Shown in pieces: positions 24,688 to 30,848 of a stretch of DNA of 30,848 nt. The notes under the pieces were generated by a model, which was not told the DNA's origin, did no database searches, and saw nothing but the letters and a program-made list of their open reading frames with translations. Every line of letters begins with the position of its first letter. Positions within the stretch are counted from its first letter, which is position 1. The position numbers and the translations under genes are program-made. Source of the stretch: DATMNI01 sp035570275 (GTDB lineage Bacteria > Acidobacteriota > Terriglobia > Bryobacterales > Bryobacteraceae); assembly GCA_035570275.1 (NCBI GenBank), contig DATMNI010000172.1, forward strand, positions 1 to 30,848. Direction: 5' to 3'.

Positions 24688-27532
24688 AACCTGAACCGAT
24701 TTCGTCGAAGATCTCTTGTGCGATGGTACGGACCTCAGGAGCTACCCGCCGCAGGTAGTCCGCAGACCCAGCCTGAATAGCTCGCAACGCTTCATAAAGT
24801 GGCCGCCAGCGCTGATCCGCCCCGGTTCGCTCCAAAAGTGCGATGGCGTCCGCAAGGTGGCCCGATTGGACCAAGGCCCGAAACGTCCAATTGTTCGGGG
24901 TGCCAATTTCACTGAGGGCGAGTCTCTCTATCAGCGCTCTCGGTTCGTCCCACTGTCCGCTGAGAGCCAGCAAACCACCCAAGACAAACTGCACATCAAC
25001 GGCGTCTGGCAAAAGTTCTCGTAATCGATCGACGGCCCGCAACGCGGCTGGCAAGTGCGATCCGGTATCCATCGAGCGCGCAACTCGTAGAAGTTCTTGT
25101 TTGGTGGGAACGTGGGTTGGATCGATTTCCAGCGCACGGAGAAACGCGTCCAGCGCTTCTGGTTGCCGGTTGCTGTCAGTTTCGAGCAACAGTCCGAGGT
25201 TGTGCCAGGGATAGGCATACTGCGGGTCGACATCAATAGCACGGCGGTAGGCCTGCTCCGACTCTTCAAAGCCCCGCAGGCGACCCTTCAAGAGATTGCC
25301 TAGGTTGTTCAAGGGACTTGCAAAATGCGGGTCGATCTCGATAGCGCGGCGGTAGGCCACCTCCGCCTCCTCAAAGCGCCTCATGTTGTGCTGCAGCAGT
25401 AGGCCTAGGTTGTTCCAGGGATAAGCAGACTGGGAGTCAATCTCGATAGCATGGTGGTAGGCTTGCTCTGCTTCCTCAAAACGCCGGAGTGGATTGTTCA
25501 ACAGATTGCCGAGCTTGTTCCAGACATAAGCATCCTGCGGGTCGAACTTGTTAGCGCGGCGGTAGGCCACCTCCGCCTCCTCAAATCGCCCCAGGCGAGT
25601 TTGCAACAGATCGCCAAGGCCGTGCCAGCCTTGTGCCTCATATCCCGGTTCCGACGCTAATTCGCGCAATACTTCCTCCGCACGATCCATTTCAGCTTGG
25701 GACATACTCCCGGAAGAGATCCGGGTGCTAACCCTGCTGGAGATCGCCATCAGGGGAAGCCTCGGGCATCCCCAGCGCTTCGCAACCGATAGCGCACCTT
25801 CAAGATCATAAACATCTGCCATCTCGCCGGTCGCCAGTACCTCATACAACCGAGCGAGCGCTACCGACTCCCGCCCGTACGCTTCGCGCAATCGATTTTC
25901 TGCCCGTTGCAATTTGCCATAGAGCGCCCGCAACTCGGCCGTCCCCAGTGTGGGAAGTCCCTCCACCACTCTCGCCTTCTCCTCCAGCAAAAGCTGCGGG
26001 GAGCCGCCCATCAGGTGCCACAGCGCCGCTGGCTCCACACCCTCGAACCGCGTTCCCAGCACTCGGGCCCGCAACTCCCGCAACCGGACCATCCGTTCCC
26101 TACGGTCCTGCAGTTCGGGCGGCAGATCGCTGAAGTCAATCAGACCCTCCACGCTCACATCCAGCGCCGCCTGCAGGCCTGCCGACTCCAGACTGCGGCG
26201 CAAATGCCGGTCGTCTACCGTCTGCGAGTACGCCAGCGCCAACTCCGCGTACCGCTCGCGCCCCATAGTCTCCGGGTTCTGCTGAAGATACCCTCGTGCC
26301 AGCTCGCTCAGTTCCTCCCGTTCAAACCACGCCTCCAGAAACTTCACCAGCCACACCAGGCGGCGGCGCACACGCCGGCTGGCCCGCATCAGGTACCAGA
26401 TATTGAAGAACCGCTCGGCGATCTGAAACGCCGCCTTCTTCTCTCCAAACCACGGGGCTTTCTCCACCACGCCGAGGTCTTCCAGCCGTTTCAACTGCGC
26501 CGACACCTGATTAACAGAAAGCGGCGCTAGGATCTCGGCTAGATTCCCGGCTGTCAGGGGGTCCCAGTGGATCGCCATTGCGTCCACCAACTGCTGTAAC
26601 TGCGGCGCCAACTCCTCGAAGCGAGTTTTGTAGAGAGGCGTATAGAGATCCAGCAGTTGCTCCACGTCGCGCTGCGCATCGCCCTCCGGGCCCTCCGCCA
26701 GCACCCGATACAGCAGCACCAATGTCCGGGGATTGCCGCCAGTCAGCACGCGCAACGCACGCACCCTGCCCGGCTTCTCCCGGACGAGTCTCTGCACCCG
26801 CTCGTCCCCAGCCTCCTTCGCCAGCCGGGAGAGGAGCGCAAACGTCTCGTCATCGGTTAGACCCTTCAGGTCATGCACCTGGAAGTAGTCGTAAAACGCC
26901 CGTCCGTGCTCATAAAGAGCCTCCAGCGCCCGGCTTGAGGCGCCGAGGATGTACAGCCGGTGCTCGGCTGAGATCACTCGCCGAAACTCCCATTCCTCTG
27001 CCTCGTTGAGCCGGTCGAGTACGATGTCCAGGTTATCCACCAGGAGGACCAGCCCCCGCCCCAGCCGGTCTGCTTCCTCGATCATCACCTTGAGCCCTTC
27101 CTCAGAACGCCTTTCCGGGTCCGCTGGCACGCACTCCACCCGCTGGTCCAGTGCCTCGGCCGCACCCTTCTCTCCCACCCGATCCAGCGCGTCGCTCAGC
27201 GCGTCGGCGCAGTTCAACCAGAAATCACCCAAGCCCTTGACGTTGTACTGCTCTTCGGGAAACACGAGAGGCATCCACGCTGCCGATAACTGCTGATCGT
27301 CTTCGATGGCAAACGCAAGCCGCCGAAGCAAGGTCGTCTTCCCCAGCCCGCGCTGCCCGATCAAGAGTTGGTGCTGCGGCGCAGTCCCCGGCCGCACCCG
27401 GCGCAAATCATCCAGAAGCCGTTCGAGCAGATCCTGGCGAGCCACAAATCCCCTGACCAGGTCCTCCTTTCGCAGCAGTGCCGGATTGAATACCGACGTT
27501 GTCAGCAGCCCTCCGCCAGCCGTACTACTCAT
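24662..27532 (-). CDS. AAA/STAND-like ATPase with winged helix and five TPRs
   Basis: This is a 956-residue soluble protein. The N-terminal NTPase has Walker A GQRGLGKTT (59-67) and Walker B LVLLVDNLD (161-169), followed by LYILGASSRALEAL in a sensor-like position. A winged-helix segment (about 335-385, LSVNQVSAQLKRLEDLGVVE, then FQIAERFFNIWYLMR) follows, as in AAA ATPases of the STAND/Archaeal-ATPase type. A long helical region leads to five TPRs of exactly 35 residues (639-813), each built on LGxLL...RRFEEAExAYRRAIEIDP, then a 143-residue tail. The order NTPase, winged helix, repeat sensor is that of STAND switch proteins. No separate effector domain is recognised. It overlaps the upstream ATPase gene by 8 nt. 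Its last eight codons look captured from the neighbouring deacetylase gene end. The function is unknown; signalling or antiphage defence is an inference. Confidence 0.9.
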   Translation of the reverse strand: MSSTAGGGLLTTSVFNPALLRKEDLVRGFVARQDLLERLLDDLRRVRPGTAPQHQLLIGQRGLGKTTLLRRLAFAIEDDQQLSAAWMPLVFPEEQYNVKGLGDFWLNCADALSDALDRVGEKGAAEALDQRVECVPADPERRSEEGLKVMIEEADRLGRGLVLLVDNLDIVLDRLNEAEEWEFRRVISAEHRLYILGASSRALEALYEHGRAFYDYFQVHDLKGLTDDETFALLSRLAKEAGDERVQRLVREKPGRVRALRVLTGGNPRTLVLLYRVLAEGPEGDAQRDVEQLLDLYTPLYKTRFEELAPQLQQLVDAMAIHWDPLTAGNLAEILAPLSVNQVSAQLKRLEDLGVVEKAPWFGEKKAAFQIAERFFNIWYLMRASRRVRRRLVWLVKFLEAWFEREELSELARGYLQQNPETMGRERYAELALAYSQTVDDRHLRRSLESAGLQAALDVSVEGLIDFSDLPPELQDRRERMVRLRELRARVLGTRFEGVEPAALWHLMGGSPQLLLEEKARVVEGLPTLGTAELRALYGKLQRAENRLREAYGRESVALARLYEVLATGEMADVYDLEGALSVAKRWGCPRLPLMAISSRVSTRISSGSMSQAEMDRAEEVLRELASEPGYEAQGWHGLGDLLQTRLGRFEEAEVAYRRANKFDPQDAYVWNKLGNLLNNPLRRFEEAEQAYHHAIEIDSQSAYPWNNLGLLLQHNMRRFEEAEVAYRRAIEIDPHFASPLNNLGNLLKGRLRGFEESEQAYRRAIDVDPQYAYPWHNLGLLLETDSNRQPEALDAFLRALEIDPTHVPTKQELLRVARSMDTGSHLPAALRAVDRLRELLPDAVDVQFVLGGLLALSGQWDEPRALIERLALSEIGTPNNWTFRALVQSGHLADAIALLERTGADQRWRPLYEALRAIQAGSADYLRRVAPEVRTIAQEIFDEIGSGLRQSVFEK

Positions 27533-28715
27533 CGCCGGCCTCGGGCGGTGCTACACGCCGGCGCCAGTATTCCCGAAGCAATGGCGAGCGGAACCGCCAG
27601 CGGCCGGCCTCTTCCACCAGGTAGCCATCATTCTGCAGCACGTCGAGCAGGAACCGCACTTTGTCCTCGCGCGCTCCTGCGTCGGCGATAGCTCCGGTGA
27701 GCGCGAGCTTAAAGATTGCCGCCCGGACGCCTTCTGCTGCGCGGGAGGCGGGGTGCAACAAAGCCGCAGCATATTCGGCGTCTGGGCGCCCCAACTCATC
27801 GCGTAAACGTTGGCGCCAGTAATCGAACAAGCCTTTGTGAGAGGGATCGAGGAGCGTGTCCACCGCACGGTCCACGTCTTCGGTTCCCGGTTCCTGGCAT
27901 TCTCTTAGCTTGTCAAAGATCAGTTGAAGATAGTACGGAACCGGCCATCCAACCCGAGCAATCGCGTGTTCTCGAACCGCCAGATCGAGTTCAATCCCGT
28001 ACGCTCCGGCCAGCCTCTGGAGCAAAGCATGTGCGGTAGGGGTGTCGAAGGCTCCCAGCGTCTCGATTCGCAGATCGTTAATCGAATCGGCGATGTTCAG
28101 CCGTGACGCGACGGTGTCCAACCCAATAGAGCCCGCCAGCATCCAGCGGATCTTTGGGTATTGGAGGCGCAATCGCCGGAGCCAATACAAGAACTCCCGG
28201 ATTCTGCCCTGGTCTGTGTCGTCGGGACGGTTCAGAAGCTTGAGCGCAAACACCGGCAATTCGTCAACTTGAATCAGGGTTTGCCACTCCAGAGGCTCCA
28301 GGGCGTCCGCCAGTTCTTCCCCCATTCGAGCCCATTTGATGTCATCGCTTTCAAACTCGATGCTGAAGCCCGCGCCTCCGGCCTTCTTCACCCGGCTGAC
28401 GGTCTTGCCCAGCCAGCTCTCTTTGATTCCGTTCCAGAGTCGGTCGCCGACACCGTGGTGCTCCAAAATCGCTGCATACAGCCTCTGCACAAACCGCAAT
28501 TCGTCGGCGCAATCGGAAACGTCCACGAACACCGCCGTAAATCCATGAGCATCGGCGTCCGCCTTCATCCGCCGCAGGACTGACGTCTTTCCGACGCGCC
28601 GCGGAGCAAGAAGGAGCAGGTTATCGGTCTCCAGACCTCGCCACAACTGCGCCATCTCGCGCGTGCGATCAAAGAAGTTATCGCCTTCCACGACCTGCCC
28701 AGTCACGTTCTGCAA
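27525..28715 (-). CDS. Archaeal-ATPase-like AAA protein, partner of the ATPase-TPR gene
   Basis: This 396-residue soluble ATPase resembles the Archaeal ATPase (ATPase_2) group. Near the start is FFDRTREM, then Walker A APRRVGKTS (37-45, Ala in place of the first Gly, usual for this group), Walker B TLIQVDELP (146-154, Asp151-Glu152), and the sensor-like RWMLAGSIGLD. The C-terminal part forms a winged helix (VLQNDGYLVEEAGRWRFRSP), followed by LLREYWRRR. The start is TTG at 28715, fixed by AGGAGG five nt upstream; no ATG fits. It is the first gene of a two-gene operon and overlaps the ATPase-TPR gene by 8 nt, so the products are probably made in fixed ratio and may act as a complex. The role is unknown. 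Confidence 0.9.
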   Translation of the reverse strand: MQNVTGQVVEGDNFFDRTREMAQLWRGLETDNLLLLAPRRVGKTSVLRRMKADADAHGFTAVFVDVSDCADELRFVQRLYAAILEHHGVGDRLWNGIKESWLGKTVSRVKKAGGAGFSIEFESDDIKWARMGEELADALEPLEWQTLIQVDELPVFALKLLNRPDDTDQGRIREFLYWLRRLRLQYPKIRWMLAGSIGLDTVASRLNIADSINDLRIETLGAFDTPTAHALLQRLAGAYGIELDLAVREHAIARVGWPVPYYLQLIFDKLRECQEPGTEDVDRAVDTLLDPSHKGLFDYWRQRLRDELGRPDAEYAAALLHPASRAAEGVRAAIFKLALTGAIADAGAREDKVRFLLDVLQNDGYLVEEAGRWRFRSPLLREYWRRRVAPPEAGDE

Positions 28716-28734
28716 GGAAACCTCCTACGCAGCA

Positions 28735-28764
28735 ATAATATTGCACAGCAAATTCATTGTACAA
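28735..28764 (-). promoter_or_regulatory. AT-rich promoter of the ATPase pair with a palindromic operator candidate
   Basis: On the minus strand TTGTAC (28759-28764) is followed after 18 nt by TATTAT (28735-28740), close to the AGGAGG of the first ATPase gene. The perfect palindrome ATTGTACAAT (28756-28765) overlaps the -35, and a near-palindrome CAATATTATTG overlaps the -10. This is one of the most AT-rich stretches in the window. The leader would be very short (about 13 nt). TACAAT within the palindrome is an alternative -10. Confidence 0.45.
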
Positions 28765-28793
28765 TAATTTTGTTGTGCGCTTGGGAGAGCTGC

Positions 28794-29034
28794 CCTGTGA
28801 TCACATTGCCGCAGCGATCCGTCATCATTTTTCCAGTGGGACAGACCGTTGCTTTCCGTGGTCTGTTTGGGATGGGCGTTCCGCCCGCGAAACTTCATGA
28901 AAAACCACGCCAGGCCCCGGGAGATTCCCGCTGGGCGAGATGGTTTTCGACCCTGTCATAGCTCGCTAGGCCAAGCTGGACGACAGACGACAAACCCGAT
29001 CGTCTGTCCCGCTCATTTTTCGAGAATCGATTGA
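28794..29034 (+). pseudogene. Second wecB 3' end, interrupted by a small insertion
   Basis: 28794-28833 reads CDHIAAAIRHHF in the wecB frame. Removing the inserted element and one copy of its target duplication joins it to 29022-29034, completing FSRID-stop. Intact wecB ends CERIAAAIRHHFSKTD-stop. No wecB homology is visible upstream of 28794, where the promoter of the ATPase pair begins. The fragment is therefore only the last ~17 codons, convergent with and overlapping the deacetylase gene as real wecB must once have been. It is the right copy of the 57-bp repeat. Confidence 0.8.
28835..29013. mobile_element. 179-bp MITE-like insertion with 8-bp target duplication
   Basis: The ends are AGTGGGACAGAC (28835-28846) and, inverted, GTCTGTCCCGCT (29002-29013), 11 of 12 matching. 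CATTTTTC flanks it on both sides (28826-28833 and 29014-29021), as expected for a target-site duplication. There is one extra C on the left, so the duplication may have been 9 bp with one change. No coding capacity is present. It interrupts the wecB-like 3' fragment and leaves the deacetylase stop codon in place at its very edge. Confidence 0.75.
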
Positions 29035-29843
29035 CGCAGTCTCAGATAGGCTGAGCCGCCCAGCACCTTGGCCACGCGCTTGGCCTTCCACAACGCCGTC
29101 TGCCGCCAGCGAAAGCGGCGCCGGCGGGCCGCCAGACCGCCAGACCATTCCGGCCCCATGCCGCGCTGGATCACATAGCGGCCGATCACCAGGCAGCCGG
29201 TCCCAATTCCAACCTCCATGGTGGGCTCGGAGGTGAACAGCGCCTCGATGCCCGCGGCCGCGGCCGATTCACCCACCTGGCGCGAATAGTAGCCGCCCGG
29301 CACGGAGGCCAGCTTCACATCGACACTCAGGATGCCGGATAGGATGCCCAGGCTCCGCCGCCACTCGTCATCCATTTCGGCCCGGCGCAGCGCCGCCATC
29401 CGGGTGGGATGCGTATGGGAATGGCTGCCGATGACGTGGCCGCGCTGGAAAAGATCCCGGATCTGCGCGGCGCCGAGGAAGCCCGGCTGACCGATCCGGT
29501 CCGTGGTGATGAAGAAGTGGCCGCGCCAGCCGCGCGATTCCAACAGACTGGCGATGGGGCTGGCGAAGCTCACGCCGCCATCGTCGAAGGTCAGGAAGAC
29601 TTCGGGCGCGCTGGTGTGCTGGGGGCTGGTGTGCACAGGGCTGGTGTGCACAGGGCTGGTGTGCTGGGGAGGGCTGAGGGTAGTGACCGTGCCTTCGGGC
29701 ACGGCGGCGCGGATGGCTTCCAAATGCCGTTCGAAATCCTGGCGGCGGAGCTTGTAGACATTGGCGCCCTCGCCGGGGAAACCGCTGGATTCGAAGTCCC
29801 CGTTTTCCACCACGTCGTGGTACATGATTGCCACCGCCTGCAT
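29013..29843 (-). CDS. Polysaccharide deacetylase (NodB-homology) family protein
   Basis: This 276-residue protein has the NodB-domain motif 1 as LTFDDGG (84-90) with catalytic/metal Asp residues, and motif 2 as GSHSHTHP (139-146) with metal-binding His141 and His145. The expected reaction is removal of N- or O-acetyl groups from polysaccharides. No signal peptide is seen (the start MQAVAIMYHDVVENG is the family beta strand), so it may act on a cytoplasmic or lipid-linked intermediate. Between the N-terminal strand/helix region and motif 1 lies an odd insert, four tandem HTSP-type units (residues 61-78), encoded by a 15-bp minisatellite. The stop codon overlaps the edge of the 179-bp insertion. 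GGGAG precedes the ATG by about 10 nt. It follows the GNAT-like gene by 32 bp, forming an operon. Confidence 0.9.
   Translation of the reverse strand: MQAVAIMYHDVVENGDFESSGFPGEGANVYKLRRQDFERHLEAIRAAVPEGTVTTLSPPQHTSPVHTSPVHTSPQHTSAPEVFLTFDDGGVSFASPIASLLESRGWRGHFFITTDRIGQPGFLGAAQIRDLFQRGHVIGSHSHTHPTRMAALRRAEMDDEWRRSLGILSGILSVDVKLASVPGGYYSRQVGESAAAAGIEALFTSEPTMEVGIGTGCLVIGRYVIQRGMGPEWSGGLAARRRRFRWRQTALWKAKRVAKVLGGSAYLRLRQSILEK
29610..29669. repeat. 15-bp minisatellite, four copies, inside the deacetylase gene
   Basis: The order of units is GCTGGTGTGCTGGGG, GCTGGTGTGCACAGG, GCTGGTGTGCACAGG, GCTGGTGTGCTGGGG, without spacers. The unit length is a multiple of three, so copy-number changes keep the frame and add or remove the pentapeptide HTSPV/HTSPQ. 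Confidence 0.95.
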
Positions 29844-29875
29844 GAATAGCTTGACTCCCGTCTCCCGCTACCAGC

Positions 29876-30848
29876 TTACAAGTGAATGGGGCCATCGCCA
29901 TCGCCGCGATTGATGTGGAGTTCGCCATCCTCCGCTTCGTCGAGCAGAGCCGCCAGCGCGGGGGATGCGGCAAACAGGAAATTCGAGGGCCCCCGGCGGA
30001 AGCCCGCACCGGCCAGCGCCTGGCACCAGTCGGCGTGGAGCTGGTTGGACACGATGAGGTCGACGCCGCGTTTTTCCAGCGTGCGGGTGGCGGCCCGGAC
30101 CACGGTGGCCGCGTCCCCGGGAGGCGCCAGGCAATCGACGATGGTGCCCACGCGGATGTTGCCGAATTGCTTGTGGCCTTCCATGGCGGTGTCAAGCAAC
30201 ACCGCCCAGCCGCCGGCGGCGCGGATGCGCAGGAAGCGCTGGTCCTCCGGCGGATAGAGCGCGTCCAGGATGCCTGAGTTTCGCTCCGCCAGCATGCCAT
30301 AGTCCGCGCGCGAGCGATCCCAGATCGCGTCCGCCCATGCCGAAAATGTGGCGGCGGTTTCGCACTTGACGTTCCGTACCCGCCCCGCGTGGCCCATCAG
30401 CCGCAGGCCCAGCCAGCCGGCGCCCGTATAGGCGGCAGCGTCCAAAATGAAGCGGCGCGCGGGCGTGGTGCGCAGGGCGCGGATCTCGCGCAGGAAGCGG
30501 AACGGGTGCACCACCTTGAAATGGAACGGCACGGCGCACATCCGCCAGCCCAGGCGCTTCAACATTTGCGGAAGGGGATGCTGCGCGCCGCCCATACCGA
30601 GGGCGTAAAGCCGCGGTTCGCGTGCCAGGGCGTCGCGCACCAGGCGGAGACCCAGCATGGCGTACTTGCGGTCGATGATGCCTTCGGAGAGCGGCAGGCG
30701 GTAATGCGCCACCGGCACGGTTTCGCCCAGCACCGAGAATTCCTGGCGGCGCAGAATGTAACCACCGTGCATGGCGTCACCTTCACACGCCACAAAGAGC
30801 TGCATGCCCGGAAGCCAGCCGGGGTCGGGGGTCTCGGGGAATTGCAGA
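29876..30848 (-). CDS. GNAT/FemAB-like acyltransferase, 5'-truncated by window edge
   Basis: The frame stays open to the window end, and residues before the first Met (FPETPDPGWLPG) look like genuine protein, so the true start lies outside. At least 323 residues are present. LFVACEGDAMHGGYILRRQE is the beta-strand pair before the acetyl-CoA site in GNAT folds. A second, weaker GNAT-like unit towards the C-terminus (GTIVDCLAPPGDAATVVRAA, GVDLIVSNQLHADWCQALAG) suggests a double-GNAT arrangement as in FemAB-type enzymes. The substrate is unknown. Operon position before a polysaccharide deacetylase, and opposite wecB, suggests acylation of a sugar or amino-sugar in surface-glycan assembly. Confidence 0.75.
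   Translation of the reverse strand, partial: LQFPETPDPGWLPGMQLFVACEGDAMHGGYILRRQEFSVLGETVPVAHYRLPLSEGIIDRKYAMLGLRLVRDALAREPRLYALGMGGAQHPLPQMLKRLGWRMCAVPFHFKVVHPFRFLREIRALRTTPARRFILDAAAYTGAGWLGLRLMGHAGRVRNVKCETAATFSAWADAIWDRSRADYGMLAERNSGILDALYPPEDQRFLRIRAAGGWAVLLDTAMEGHKQFGNIRVGTIVDCLAPPGDAATVVRAATRTLEKRGVDLIVSNQLHADWCQALAGAGFRRGPSNFLFAASPALAALLDEAEDGELHINRGDGDGPIHL

Noticed and set aside
24688..28793. Complete integrative element
   Set aside because: The repeats at its ends look like attachment sites, but there is no integrase, excisionase or replication gene between them, so only a cargo remnant or recombined segment can be claimed.
29610..29669. Short repeat array as a CRISPR
   Set aside because: Units are 15 bp, contiguous, without spacers and in frame inside a coding sequence; no cas genes are present.

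Overview
The window looks like chromosomal DNA of an acidobacterium close to Solibacter/Bryobacter. It is GC-rich. Two proteins carry the C-terminal domain described as the Solibacter uncharacterized domain (TIGR03437). There is an orphan MacB/FtsX-type permease of the acidobacterial duplicated orphan permease (ADOP) type, and intergenic spaces hold short palindromic repeats from at least two families. No rRNA, tRNA, CRISPR array, integrase or intact transposase was seen.

Layout: (1) 1-6726, minus strand, exported proteins: a large 3'-truncated protein ending in a PKD/K319-like domain, a di-haem cytochrome c peroxidase/MauG protein, a propeller-like protein with a TIGR03437 domain, and a small WxxGxW-repeat protein with a clear terminator. 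(2) 7004-8416, plus strand: a secreted ThuA domain fused to TIGR03437. (3) 8856-14002, minus strand, a likely four-gene operon: gyrA, a LarE-type sulfur transferase, a truncated haemoglobin fused to ankyrin repeats, and a pRiA4b Orf3-like protein. (4) 14359-22786, plus strand: a polytopic membrane protein, a PAP2-type lipid phosphatase, a frameshifted acyltransferase remnant, an FHA-adenylate cyclase, a sigma-54 activator without a sensor domain, and the ADOP permease. (5) 22787-23561: no gene, but one repeat copy and a 364-bp MITE-like element. (6) 23562-30848, a surface-polysaccharide locus: wecB on plus, and a GNAT-type protein plus a polysaccharide deacetylase on minus. The locus is split by a 4.1-kb two-gene AAA ATPase module.

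The most striking structure is that module (about 24688-28793). It encodes a 396-aa ATPase with its own AT-rich promoter, overlapping by 8 nt a 956-aa ATPase-winged helix-TPR protein. It lies between two 57-bp copies (47/57 identical) of the convergent wecB/deacetylase 3'-end overlap. The right copy is interrupted by a 179-bp element with 12-bp inverted ends and an 8-bp target duplication. With that element removed, the right copy reads as a second wecB C-terminus. In the left copy, the last codons of the ATPase-TPR gene resemble the end of the deacetylase gene. This is direct evidence that the pair entered as a discrete unit. A STAND-like signalling or defence role is only an inference from the architecture.

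Other points of note are the globin-ankyrin fusion translationally coupled to a three-cysteine LarE downstream of gyrA, a cyclase lacking the usual transition-state arginine, an in-frame 15-bp minisatellite in the deacetylase gene, and a degenerate duplication of the peroxidase 3' end.
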